Assembly (NCBI GenBank): GCA_002371495.1
Contig: DFIX01000028.1
Coordinates: forward strand, 7,127-20,272
Origin: Eggerthellaceae bacterium UBA3686
Lineage (GTDB): Bacteria > Actinomycetota > Coriobacteriia > Coriobacteriales > Eggerthellaceae
Direction: 5' to 3'
DNA: 13,146 nucleotides
How positions within the stretch are numbered: the stretch's first letter is position 1; each line of letters opens with the position of its first letter. The notes under the pieces are model-generated. The model was not told where the DNA came from. It made no database searches and saw only the letters and a list, made by a program, of their open reading frames with translations. This document shows positions 6,727 through 13,146 of this stretch, piece after piece. The translations under genes and the position numbers were made by a program.

Positions 6727-7914
6727 GTGCAGCAGCCGAAGCTCTGGTCTCGAAGCCTTATCGTGCTCATGGGCATAAACTTCTGCTCTGCGCTCTCGTT
6801 TTACCTGGTCATGGTCAAGATTACCCAGTTCGCGATCGATACGTACGCAGTATCGTCGAGCGTAGCCGGGCTTACCATCAGCGTTTACGTCATATCTGCG
6901 CTGTTCTCGCGCATGTTCTTTGGCGGCAAGATCGACGAGTGGGGCGTCAAGCGATCGATCCTCATAGGGTCTGCAGTCAACGCAGTTGCAATGGCTTTGT
7001 ACCTGGTGCCTATGGGATTCGTGCCCCTTATGCTCGTTCGCGTCGTCCACGGATTTGGCTTTGCCGTCATGTCGGGCGCGGCTGCATCAGGTGCGGCGTT
7101 GGTGCTCCCGCCCGAGCGTTACGGCGAGGGGATTGGGTATTTCTCGATGATGCAGGCGCTGGCGACCGGCATCGGGCCTTTTGTGGCCATATTGCTGACC
7201 AGCACATTCGGCGGCTATACCCACATGTTCGCCTTCGCAGCCGCCGTGGCCATGTTGGCGCTTGTAAGCGTTCCGCTTCTGAAGATTCCGTCTGCCGCCA
7301 AACCTGCCAAGCATATAGACGGCGCGCGGCAGGTGCGGCATCACGGCATCGGCTCGCTCATCCAGCTTTCCGTCGTGCCGATTGCTTCGGTGCTGTTCTT
7401 GGTCTACATCGGCTATGCCGGAATCTTGTCGTTCATGGCCGCCTATGCTACCGAGCGGGGTCTTGATGCTGCGGCCGGGCTGTATTTCGTGGTGTATGCG
7501 CTCGTCGTGCTCGTATCGCGCCCGCCGGTCGGCCGCCGCGTCGACAGGCTCGGCGAAAACTCGACGATCTATGCATGCCTGGCGTCGCTCGTAGTGGGTT
7601 TCGTGATCCTGGCTTTCGCGGTGAACGGGGCGATGCTTCTCGTGTCGGCCGCGTTCGTCGGTTTCGGCATCGGCGCCACGCAATCGATCGTTCAGGCGGT
7701 CATCGCCCGCGACGCCCCGCCCGACGAGCTCGGCAAGGCAAATTCCACCTTCTTCATGAGCATGGATTTGGGAAGCGGCATCGGACCCGTCGTCATAGGC
7801 GCCATCATTCCCGTCATCGGCTACAGCGCAAGCTACCTGGTGTTGGCCGCCGTCGCCGCTTGCGCCATCGGCGTCTACCACCTCGTTCACGGGCGCGCGC
7901 ATCGCCGCGCGTGA
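6727..7914 (+). CDS. Major facilitator superfamily transporter
   Basis: This 395-residue integral membrane protein has the alternating hydrophobic pattern of 12 helices in two halves separated by a hydrophilic loop near residues 190-215. The loop between helices 2 and 3 reads SRMFFGGKIDEWGVKRSI, a variant of the MFS motif A (GxxxDRxGxRR), and the second half has a matching RPPVGRRVDRLGENSTI. Helix 5 contains GIGPFVAILL, similar to motif C of drug/H+ antiporters. It therefore probably exports or imports a small molecule using the proton gradient; substrate unknown. The start is GTG at 6727 with GGGGAGGAGAAG just upstream. A long palindrome follows the stop. Unlike many Eggerthellaceae MFS-type proteins it has no C-terminal LuxR helix-turn-helix. 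It lies 160 bases upstream of the broken RiPP precursor; a role in peptide export is possible but unsupported. Confidence 0.85.
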   Translation: MQQPKLWSRSLIVLMGINFCSALSFYLVMVKITQFAIDTYAVSSSVAGLTISVYVISALFSRMFFGGKIDEWGVKRSILIGSAVNAVAMALYLVPMGFVPLMLVRVVHGFGFAVMSGAAASGAALVLPPERYGEGIGYFSMMQALATGIGPFVAILLTSTFGGYTHMFAFAAAVAMLALVSVPLLKIPSAAKPAKHIDGARQVRHHGIGSLIQLSVVPIASVLFLVYIGYAGILSFMAAYATERGLDAAAGLYFVVYALVVLVSRPPVGRRVDRLGENSTIYACLASLVVGFVILAFAVNGAMLLVSAAFVGFGIGATQSIVQAVIARDAPPDELGKANSTFFMSMDLGSGIGPVVIGAIIPVIGYSASYLVLAAVAACAIGVYHLVHGRAHRRA

Positions 7915-7935
7915 CGCTCGTGTGCCAGTGCTAGT

Positions 7936-7991
7936 GTGACAGTGCTCGTAGCCCTGGCGCATATATGCGCCAGGGCTACGAGCACTGTCAC
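7936..7991. terminator. Perfect 56-bp palindrome after the MFS gene, possible terminator
   Basis: Bases 7936-7963 are the exact reverse complement of 7964-7991 (28-bp arms, centre ATATAT within GCGCATATATGCGC). A further 5 bp pair outside it, CTAGT at 7931-7935 with ACTAG at 7995-7999, separated on the right by a 3-base bulge. It starts 22 bases after the MFS stop. It could end MFS transcription, but there is no T run, and the length and perfection are unusual for a terminator. Alternatives are a recent mobile palindrome or a structured 5' region for the following small gene. Confidence 0.6.
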
Positions 7992-8077
7992 GCTACTAGA
8001 AAACGGCGAGACGTAGTGGATTTTGGTCGCGTATAACGTACGTGCGCGTGGAGGCGATTTGACGAGGAGGAACTACT

Positions 8078-8278
8078 ATGGAATTCAGCGATCTGACCCC
8101 GGAGCAGCAGGAGAGGGCGAGGGCCTGCAAGACCCCCGAGGACGCACTCGCGCTTGCGAGAGAAGGCGGTATCGAACTCACCGAATAGCAGCTCGAAGCC
8201 GTGTCCGGCGGCAGCTGGAACGATTGCGATACCTATACCGGCGAGAAGCACAAACGGTTCTGCACACAATTCCGCTAA
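8078..8278 (+). pseudogene. Nif11-type RiPP precursor peptide with an in-frame TAG before the GG cleavage site
   Basis: A strong RBS (GAGGAGG, 7 bases before the ATG) starts a frame encoding MEFSDLTPEQQERARACKTP and on to ALAREGGIELTE, then TAG at 8186-8188, then QLEAVSGG and a 21-residue tail to TAA at 8276-8278. Leader features match Nif11-like leaders: acidic amphipathic helix, ALAxExGxELT, and LEAVSGG ending in the double-glycine cut site used by C39-protease exporters. The core (from SWNDC to CTQFR) has two Cys (50 and 62) plus Tyr, Thr and Lys. The TAG replaces the Glu normally found in LTxEQLE, one base change (GAG to TAG). The frame is otherwise intact. Either this is a freshly inactivated precursor or TAG is read through. 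No maturase, peptidase or ABC exporter is in the window. It converges on the sulfhydrylase gene, 7 bases apart. Confidence 0.75.
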
Positions 8279-8285
8279 GCGCGCG

Positions 8286-9557
8286 TTACGAATTAAGCGC
8301 CTGGTCGATGTCGGCGATCAGGTCGGCGGCGTCTTCGAGCCCGACGCTCAGGCGCACCATGTCGCCGGGAACGCCGGCTGCCGCGAGCTCCTCTTCGCTC
8401 ATCTGGCGATGCGTCGACGAGGCGGGGTGCAGGCAGCAAGTTGCGGCATCGGCCACATGCGTGGCGATGTGGGCAACCTTGAGGCTCTTCATGAAGCGCT
8501 CGGCTGCGGCGCGCCCGCCCGTGCAGCCGAAGCTGATGACGCCGCACGAGCCGTTGGGCAGGTACTTCTGCGCGCGCTCGTAGTACTTGTCGCCCGCAAG
8601 GCCGGGATAGCTCACCCAGCTGACCTGCGGGTGAGCAGCCAAGTGCTCGGCTATGGCCTGGGCGTTTTCGCAATGACGACGCATGCGCACGTGCAGGCTT
8701 TCGAGCCCGAGGTTGAGCATGAACGCGCTCTGGGGCGAGGCCATCGCCCCGAAATCGCGCATGAGCTGCGCCGTTGCCTTGGTGATGAAAGCCCCTTCGC
8801 GCCCGAAGCGCTCGGCGTAGGTTATGCCGTGGTAGCTCTCGTCGGGAGTGCAGAGCCCCGGGAACTTCTCGGCGTGCGCCATCCAGTCGAAGCGCCCCGC
8901 ATCGACGATGCACCCGCCGAGTGTCGCCGCATGCCCATCCATATATTTAGTAGTGGAATGCGTGACGATGTCGGCGCCCCATTCGATCGGCCGGCAGTTG
9001 ATCGGGGTGGGGAAGGTGTTGTCCACGATCAGCGGCACGCCATGGTCGTGGGCCGCCTTCGCGAAGCGCTCGATGTCGAGCACGGTCAGAGCCGGGTTCG
9101 CAATCGTCTCCCCGAATACGGCCTTGGTGTTGGGGCGAAATGCCGCCGCCAGCTCCTCGTCGGTGCAGTCGGGGCTGACGAAGGTGAATTCCACGCCCAT
9201 TTTGGCCATGGTCACTGCGAACAGGTTGTACGTACCGCCGTAGATGGAGTTCGAGGCAACCACGTGGTCGCCCACGCACGCAATGTTGAAGACCGCGAAG
9301 AAGTTGGCAGTCTGGCCGCTCGACGTGAGCATAGCCGCGCAGCCGCCTTCGAGCTCGGCGATTTTAGCTGCGACCAGGTCGCATGTCGGGTTCTGCAAGC
9401 GCGAGTAGAAATACCCTTCGGCCTCGAGGTCGAACAGCTTGCCCATGTCCTCGCTGGTTTCGTACCTAAACGTCGTCGACTGGATGATTGGCACCTGCCT
9501 CGGTTCGCCGTTGCCCGGTGCGTATCCCCCACGTATGCACGTAGTACCCAAACCCAT
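8286..9557 (-). CDS. metY: O-acetylhomoserine sulfhydrylase (Cys/Met metabolism PLP enzyme)
   Basis: This 423-residue cytoplasmic enzyme belongs to the Cys/Met metabolism PLP-dependent family (cystathionine gamma-synthase fold). It most likely makes homocysteine from O-acetylhomoserine and sulfide in methionine synthesis. Seen in sequence: IIQSTTFRYET and YFYSRLQNPTCD near the N-terminus, SSGQTANFF 79-87 for phosphate binding, VDNTFPTP with D179 for the PLP ring nitrogen, and HSTTKYMDGHA with Schiff-base lysine K204. Length and the short N-terminus fit MetY rather than MetB/MetC. The ATG at 9557 is preferred over an upstream GTG at 9572 because AAAGGA sits 6 bases before it. It stands alone, between a convergent RiPP remnant and a divergent PAP2 gene. 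A CTATC/GATAG inverted repeat at 9581-9599 lies in its 5' region. Methionine gamma-lyase activity is a less likely alternative. Confidence 0.88.
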   Translation of the reverse strand: MGLGTTCIRGGYAPGNGEPRQVPIIQSTTFRYETSEDMGKLFDLEAEGYFYSRLQNPTCDLVAAKIAELEGGCAAMLTSSGQTANFFAVFNIACVGDHVVASNSIYGGTYNLFAVTMAKMGVEFTFVSPDCTDEELAAAFRPNTKAVFGETIANPALTVLDIERFAKAAHDHGVPLIVDNTFPTPINCRPIEWGADIVTHSTTKYMDGHAATLGGCIVDAGRFDWMAHAEKFPGLCTPDESYHGITYAERFGREGAFITKATAQLMRDFGAMASPQSAFMLNLGLESLHVRMRRHCENAQAIAEHLAAHPQVSWVSYPGLAGDKYYERAQKYLPNGSCGVISFGCTGGRAAAERFMKSLKVAHIATHVADAATCCLHPASSTHRQMSEEELAAAGVPGDMVRLSVGLEDAADLIADIDQALNS

Positions 9558-9713
9558 GTGGCGTCCTTTCACACATTAGACTATCTGTGCGTATGATAGG
9601 CCAAAAGGCAGTTGCACGGTATAGCCGAAAACGTGATGCGGGCAACGATTGGACCGATAGCCGGCCAGCTACCCTGTGGGCAATAGGGTTACCTCCACTG
9701 GAATTTCCTGGCG

Positions 9714-10235
9714 ATGCGCTATTATGTGCGCATGAATTATCCTAACTGGTATAGAAACATCTCGGAGCCGTTCAGGACCGAGATCGCCGAGCAGGCCATC
9801 ATTGTGCTCGACAAGGCTCTTGTTGCGATTATCGCAGTGGCGTACGTGGTTTCGATAGCGCTGCTGGTCGTGCAAGGCGATCCGTTGCGGGCCGCTCGCA
9901 TGGTCATCGTGCCTGCCATAACGTTTTTCCTCGTGAGCTACCTGCGGATTTGGTGGAATGCTCCGCGGCCCTACGAGTTGTACGACATCGACCCCATAAT
10001 CCACAAGGATACGCGCGGCAAGTCCATGCCGAGCCGTCATATCGCAAGCGCCGTCATAATCGCCTGCGCGCTTGCCTGGGTGCACTTGGACTGGGGCGCG
10101 GTCGCCTTTGCCGCTTGCGTGGTCGTGGCCTTCACGCGAATCGTCGGCGGCGTGCACTTTCCCCGCGATGTCGCCGTGGCTGTTGCTATCGCGCTGGTTT
10201 GCGGGATCGTCGGCTTCGTCGTCATTCCGGGATAG
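9714..10235 (+). CDS. PAP2-family membrane phosphatase
   Basis: This 173-residue membrane protein has the PAP2 (type 2 phosphatidic acid phosphatase) motifs in order: R78-x6-R85-P86 (motif 1, with Arg for the usual Lys), PSRH 106-109 (motif 2), and R142-x5-H148-x3-D152 (motif 3, in TRIVGGVHFPRD). About five hydrophobic segments are visible. Such enzymes dephosphorylate lipid phosphates, for example undecaprenyl diphosphate or phosphatidylglycerophosphate, on the membrane; which substrate applies here is open. The first ATG (9714) has a weak RBS. An ATG at 9732 is possible and is preceded by TATTAT at 9720-9725, so a leaderless start there cannot be excluded. The methyltransferase gene follows after 51 bases and is probably in the same transcript. 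Confidence 0.85.
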   Translation: MRYYVRMNYPNWYRNISEPFRTEIAEQAIIVLDKALVAIIAVAYVVSIALLVVQGDPLRAARMVIVPAITFFLVSYLRIWWNAPRPYELYDIDPIIHKDTRGKSMPSRHIASAVIIACALAWVHLDWGAVAFAACVVVAFTRIVGGVHFPRDVAVAVAIALVCGIVGFVVIPG

Positions 10236-10286
10236 CGCGTTCGCGCAATTGGGCCGACACCGGGTCGAAAGACCGAAAGGAGCATC

Positions 10287-11159
10287 ATGGAAGAAACGTT
10301 TGCGCCTCTTATGACTACTACTGACTGGAACGAGGAATGGAAGCGGCTACAGACGGCGCGCCGCGCAGTTGACGACGTGTCGGTTTGGGACGAGAAAGCC
10401 AAGACGTTCCCCGTGAAGCATGGCTCGCACGAGGGCTATGCGGGCAGGTTCTTGGAGCTCGCAGGCGTGCTGCCGACCGAGACGGTGCTCGATATGGGAT
10501 GCGGCACCGGCACGCTTGCCACGCCGCTCGCGCAGATGGGATGCCGTGTGGTCGCGTGCGATTTTTCGGGCGGGATGCTTGCCAAGATGCGTGAGGACCA
10601 GGAAGCGCTGGGGGTTTGCGGCGTGGAGCCGCATCAGATGAGCTGGTCGGACGATTGGGAGGCGCACGGCCTTGGCCGCAACAGCGTCGACGTCGCCCTC
10701 GCGTCGCGTTCGATCGCGACGGCCGACCTCGGCGATTCGCTCGCAAAGCTCGACCGCGTCGCACGTCGCCGCGCGTGCATTACGCTGCCGGCGGGCCCGT
10801 CGCCCCGTTGCGACGAGCGTCTGCTTAAGGCTGTAGGCGTCGAGCAGCGAGCGGGCCGCGACTATCTGTATGCGTTCAACATCTTAGCCTCGCACGGCGT
10901 TCTTCCCGAGGTCGCATATATAGAAAGTGCGCGCGCCGAATACTTCGACTCATACGAGGACGCACTTCGAAGCTATACCCGCATCGTCGTGGATGCGACG
11001 GTTGGGATGGTCTCGCCCGGGGAGGCGGCGGAGTTTCCCGGGCGGCTGAGCTCTTGGCTCGAGGGCAATCTCGTGCAGAGCGAGCGCGGTTGGCATCTAG
11101 CCGAAGAGCGCATAGTCACCTGGGCCTTCATTGCCTGGCAAACAGGCAAGCTCGCGTGA
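10287..11159 (+). CDS. Class I SAM-dependent methyltransferase
   Basis: This 290-residue cytoplasmic protein has a Rossmann-type SAM-binding domain: motif I VLDMGCGTGTLA at 67-78, the acidic residue D92 in VVACDFSGGMLAKM ending the second strand, and DVALASRSI around the motif III region. The N-terminal 60 residues are helical (DWNEEWKRLQTARR), and a helical C-terminal part (about 200-290) probably forms the substrate cap. This arrangement fits small-molecule methyltransferases of the Methyltransf_11/25 group, but the acceptor cannot be deduced. The ATG at 10287 is well supported by AAAGGAGC 4 bases upstream. It follows the PAP2 gene by 51 bases, so co-transcription is likely, without an obvious functional link. 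A 78-bp hairpin starting 40 bases after the stop may end the transcript. Confidence 0.85.
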   Translation: MEETFAPLMTTTDWNEEWKRLQTARRAVDDVSVWDEKAKTFPVKHGSHEGYAGRFLELAGVLPTETVLDMGCGTGTLATPLAQMGCRVVACDFSGGMLAKMREDQEALGVCGVEPHQMSWSDDWEAHGLGRNSVDVALASRSIATADLGDSLAKLDRVARRRACITLPAGPSPRCDERLLKAVGVEQRAGRDYLYAFNILASHGVLPEVAYIESARAEYFDSYEDALRSYTRIVVDATVGMVSPGEAAEFPGRLSSWLEGNLVQSERGWHLAEERIVTWAFIAWQTGKLA

Positions 11160-11198
11160 TGGGGCTATGAGCCTTGTCGCACGAGTCCGGTTACTTTG

Positions 11199-11276
11199 GA
11201 AAACACGCCCCAACCGAGCTTTTCGTGCATTCCGCGCCGGCTCGCTGCACCGAAAGTGCGGTTGAGGCGCGTTTTC
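11199..11276. repeat. 78-bp palindromic repeat, left of the IS (copy 1)
   Basis: The ends GAAAACACGCCCCAACCG (11199-11216) and CGGTTGAGGCGCGTTTTC (11259-11276) pair with two mismatches. The inner arms CTTTTCGTGCA (11219) and TGCACCGAAAG (11246) pair in the same register, leaving a 16-base loop. The same outer sequence, arm register and total length recur at 12953-13030. It may also act as terminator of the methyltransferase gene. Confidence 0.75.
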
Positions 11277-11303
11277 GAAGCGCGTGGATTTCGCGACCTG
11301 ACA

Positions 11304-11320
11304 ATATGCTCATCGAGATG
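11304..11320 (+). repeat. Left subterminal inverted repeat of the IS
   Basis: ATATGCTCATCGAGATG matches the reverse complement of 12910-12926 at 16 of 17 positions. Confidence 0.75.
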
Positions 11321-11350
11321 AGGCGAGAGACCCCTGCGTCTCTCGATGAG
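11309..11350 (+). other. Competing hairpins at the IS left end
   Basis: CTCATC (11309) can pair with GATGAG immediately downstream (11317-11322) or with a second GATGAG at 11345-11350; the second pairing encloses the stem GAGAGAC (11325) / GTCTCTC (11338). Two exclusive folds are therefore possible upstream of the transposase gene, overlapping the left inverted repeat. This could be part of a guide RNA, a transposase attenuator, or recognition structure for excision. Confidence 0.45.
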
Positions 11351-11443
11351 ATTGCGGGCTTTGCGCCCATCTTGGTCGCGGGTTAGCATGGCCGTGGATC
11401 GTAAAACCGGAATGCCAGAGCCGCATAGAGGAAGGGGTCTCCC

Positions 11444-12577
11444 ATGGCGAAGTTTAGCACTTACGTCGGTATGGACGTGCACGCGAGGAGCGCCATATGC
11501 AGGGGCGTCACGCCAGAGACGGGCGAGGCGTGGTCGAGGAGGTTCGACGGCGCAGGGTATGGGGGCGACGTGGCCGCGTGGTTGCTCGGGCTGCCCCAGC
11601 CGGTCTACTGCGCCTACGAGTCGGGGTGCACCGGATTCGAGCTGTGCAGGGAGATCAGGGCCGCGGGCGTTGAATGCGACGTCGTGGCCGTATCGACCCT
11701 GCCGAAGTCCGGAAAGGACCGCAAGCGCAAGAACGACCGGTCGGACGCCGCGTCGCTGATGCGCGAGTTGGCCAACCCCTCCCGCGACTACACGGCCGTA
11801 TGGGTGCCGCCCGCCGACGTCGAGGCGGCCCGCGACCTTGCGCGCGCACGGGACGACTCGACCAGGGCGGTGAAGGCGGCCAAGCAGCAGCTGCTCGCCT
11901 TCCTGCTGCGGCACGGGATCGTCTGGGACGAGCGCACCAAGACGGGCAGGGTCAAGAAGTCCTGGGGCGCCGACTTCGTCCGCTGGCTCGGCTCGGTCGA
12001 GCTGCCCGAGCCGGCCGCCCAGGCGGCGCTGGCGTCCTACCGCGACCGCGTCGACATGCTGTCGCGCCACGACGCCAGGCTGCGCGCGCTCGTGGCCGCC
12101 GAGGCGCAGAAACCCAGGTGGAAGCCGTACGTCGACGCGCTGATGCGCCTGAAGGGCGTGGACGTGCAGACCGCCTTCCTGGCGGCCGCCGAGTTCGGCG
12201 ACTTCTCGAGGTTCACCTCAGGCCGGAAGGTGTCGTGCTGGATCGGCGCGGTGCCCACCGAGTCGTCGAGCGGCCCCAGGGAGTCACGCGGGGGCATCAC
12301 CAAGGACGGCAACTCGCATCTGCGCCGCGCGCTCGTGGAGGGCTGCTGCAGCTTGGGCTCCCGCAGGCGCGGCGCGAAGAAGGAGAACCCGGCGCAGCCC
12401 GTCTCCGCCACGGTCGACAGGATAGCCGCGGCGGCCAACGATCGGCTGCTCGACCGCTACGAGCACCTCGTCGGGAAAGGCGTCCACGTCAACAAAGCGC
12501 GGATGGCCGCCATGAGCGAGATGGCTCGCTGGATCTGGGTCATCGGCCTGGAAGTGCAGTCGGAGCAGGCTGCGTAG
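11444..12577 (+). CDS. IS110/IS1111-family transposase (DEDD recombinase)
   Basis: This 377-residue protein is a complete IS110-family recombinase. The N-terminal RuvC-like DEDD domain shows D11 (YVGMDVHARS), E59 (CAYESGC), and D98 and D101 (KNDRSDAASL). A coiled, basic middle (about 125-225) leads to the C-terminal Transposase_20 domain: LMRLKGVDVQTAFLAAAEFG at 233-252, then CWIGAVPTESSSG at 265-277 with the catalytic serine, then GGITKDGNSHLRRALVEG. These enzymes excise and insert the element as a circle using a bridge RNA encoded in the element's non-coding ends. The ATG follows GAGGAAGGGG with good spacing. No frameshift or missing catalytic residue is seen, so it is probably functional. 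Its codon use (frequent AGG, very high third-position GC) differs from flanking genes. Confidence 0.92.
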   Translation: MAKFSTYVGMDVHARSAICRGVTPETGEAWSRRFDGAGYGGDVAAWLLGLPQPVYCAYESGCTGFELCREIRAAGVECDVVAVSTLPKSGKDRKRKNDRSDAASLMRELANPSRDYTAVWVPPADVEAARDLARARDDSTRAVKAAKQQLLAFLLRHGIVWDERTKTGRVKKSWGADFVRWLGSVELPEPAAQAALASYRDRVDMLSRHDARLRALVAAEAQKPRWKPYVDALMRLKGVDVQTAFLAAAEFGDFSRFTSGRKVSCWIGAVPTESSSGPRESRGGITKDGNSHLRRALVEGCCSLGSRRRGAKKENPAQPVSATVDRIAAAANDRLLDRYEHLVGKGVHVNKARMAAMSEMARWIWVIGLEVQSEQAA

Positions 12578-12909
12578 CCGCCCCGAGATAGCCTCCCGAA
12601 CGCCTCCGCCCGCGCCCCGCAACGCGGCGGGCGACCCGCGAAAAGCCCATGCGCAGCCCCGGGCTCTTGCCGGCGGCCAAGCGCGAGACCTGACTCCCCG
12701 ATACGCGGGGAAAGCGGCAAAGCCCGGCACCGGAGTATTGAAATGCAGGCCGCATCAGCGGTAGCTGCGGATATGTGAGCGGACCGATTGGGCATCCGAG
12801 ATGAAGCCGTGAGGCTTCCTCCCAGGACGCGCTCGGGACGCGGGCAGACGTTGATGGAGCCGCCAGCCCCGGACTAGCTGACCGGGGCTGGCGGAATAAT
12901 GCCGCTTGA
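12578..12909 (+). ncRNA. Candidate bridge (guide) RNA region of the IS110 element
   Basis: Between the transposase stop and the right inverted repeat lie about 330 bases without a credible gene but with many potential stems: CCCCG/CGGGG at 12695-12710, TGCCGG (12668) / CCGGCA (12724), GAAGCC-GTGA-GGCTTC near 12803, and the 13-bp stem at 12860-12894. In the IS1111 branch the bridge RNA is reported to come from the 3' non-coding end, and here that end (about 330 bases) is longer than the 5' end (about 125 bases). RNA ends and guide loops cannot be set by eye. Confidence 0.45.
12860..12894. terminator. Strong 13-bp stem-loop inside the IS right end
   Basis: CCGCCAGCCCCGG (12860-12872) pairs perfectly with CCGGGGCTGGCGG (12882-12894) across a 9-base loop, followed by AATAAT. 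There is no T run, so it may be a terminator of the IS transcript or the 3' hairpin of the candidate bridge RNA. Confidence 0.5.
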
Positions 12910-12926
12910 CATCTCGATAAGCATAT
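12910..12926 (-). repeat. Right subterminal inverted repeat of the IS
   Basis: CATCTCGATAAGCATAT is the reverse complement, with one mismatch, of the left repeat at 11304-11320. Confidence 0.75.
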
Positions 12927-12952
12927 GTGGGCTTTCTCCCGCGCTGCGCCTC

Positions 12953-13030
12953 GAAAACACGCCCAGGCCTGACATTTGATGCACTTCGAGGCGGTTGCGG
13001 TGCGGCAAATGTCGACCTTGGGCGTGTTTC
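12953..13030. repeat. 78-bp palindromic repeat, right of the IS (copy 2)
   Basis: It opens with GAAAACACGCCC, as copy 1 does, and closes with TGGGCGTGTTTC. CACGCCCA (12958) pairs with TGGGCGTG (13019) and GACATTTG (12971) pairs with CAAATGTC (13006), all in one register, followed by TGCAC/GTGCG pairing next to the loop. The middle of the arms differs from copy 1 yet still pairs, so length and fold are kept while sequence varies. Confidence 0.75.
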
Positions 13031-13146
13031 TGCCCGAGCGCTTCGCCCCGAGGTCAATTCGCTCGCGATCGTTTTCCCTGGCGCTCCCAAAGTTCACGCG
13101 ATAAAAAGGGGAGTCCCCCAAGCTGTCGCCAGCGGCAAGGCGAAGG
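13031..13146. other. Window end without a recognisable gene
   Basis: No coding region is supported in the last 116 bases. A small stem GGGG-AGT-CCCC occurs near 13107. Confidence 0.4.

Larger units (their letters stand above)
11300..12930 (+). mobile_element. IS110-family (IS1111-type) insertion sequence
   Basis: The element contains one transposase gene and is bounded by 17-bp subterminal inverted repeats with one mismatch: ATATGCTCATCGAGATG at 11304-11320, and its counterpart CATCTCGATAAGCATAT at 12910-12926. Subterminal repeats a few bases in from the ends are typical of the IS1111 branch of IS110 elements. The exact ends are uncertain by several bases because these elements make no useful target duplication; the given limits are estimates. 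The IS is visibly richer in GC than its neighbours, consistent with arrival from elsewhere. Confidence 0.75.

Noticed and set aside
7087..7962. Minus-strand frame of 291 codons opposite the MFS gene
   Set aside because: Translation is hydrophilic and low in complexity, with no start context; the plus strand encodes a typical 12-helix transporter.
8023..8583. Plus-strand frame of 186 codons spanning the RiPP gene and the sulfhydrylase 3' end
   Set aside because: It is in another frame than the RiPP precursor and runs antisense into the sulfhydrylase; the RBS at 8064 belongs to the ATG at 8078.
8154..9596. Plus-strand open frame of 480 codons opposite the sulfhydrylase
   Set aside because: It is the antisense shadow of a gene with all PLP-enzyme motifs; its translation is rich in Arg/His/Val with no domain and it has no RBS.
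9581..9599. CTATC/GATAG inverted repeat upstream of the sulfhydrylase gene as a methionine-control operator or riboswitch
   Set aside because: Only 5-bp arms, and the 5' region is too short for a SAM riboswitch; noted but not called as a feature.
11674..12591. Second plus-strand frame within the IS (305 codons) and the minus-strand frame 11165-12070
   Set aside because: Arg/Ala-rich shadows of the transposase gene; no domain and no RBS.
11199..13030. Flanking hairpins as integron attC sites
   Set aside because: The arms lack the R/L core arrangement with GTTRRRY at the ends and no integrase is present.

Overview
The window looks like chromosomal DNA of a high-GC anaerobe, most plausibly a gut member of the Eggerthellaceae (Coriobacteriia). 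This is an inference from codon use, from a ferredoxin-tailed aldo/keto reductase, from a REC/GGDEF/EAL protein with PAS-like tails, and from the style of the RiPP leader. No rRNA, tRNA or CRISPR array was seen.

Layout. 1-33: edge of a short palindromic motif. 34-678 (-): HAD phosphatase. 748-1116 (+): both-ends-truncated remnant of an iron-sulfur aldo/keto reductase. 1289-2389 (-): intact aldo/keto reductase with two 4Fe-4S motifs. 2390-2766: non-coding but foldable. 2767-2874 (-): 35-residue membrane peptide. 2875-3249: a decayed (+) membrane reading frame and a bidirectional terminator. 3250-3585 (-): HPt protein, lying downstream of the signalling gene at 3755-6316 (-), which encodes REC, degenerate GGDEF, intact EAL and two copies of a PAS-like module. 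6317-6726: divergent control region. 6727-7914 (+): MFS transporter. 7936-7991: perfect 56-bp palindrome. 8078-8278 (+): Nif11-type RiPP precursor interrupted by one in-frame TAG just before the double-glycine cleavage motif. 8286-9557 (-): O-acetylhomoserine sulfhydrylase. 9714-10235 and 10287-11159 (+): PAP2 phosphatase and SAM methyltransferase, probably co-transcribed. About 11300-12930: IS110/IS1111-type insertion sequence with 17-bp subterminal inverted repeats and a structured 3' non-coding region that may hold a bridge RNA. Two 78-bp hairpins of one apparent family flank the IS.

How the parts relate. The HPt and REC-EAL genes plausibly form one phosphorelay feeding c-di-GMP breakdown. 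The other genes look like unrelated housekeeping or accessory functions. The most notable signals are the amber-interrupted RiPP precursor next to a perfect long palindrome, and the IS110 element placed between two matching palindromic repeats. No RiPP maturation enzyme is visible in the window, so the precursor is an orphan here.
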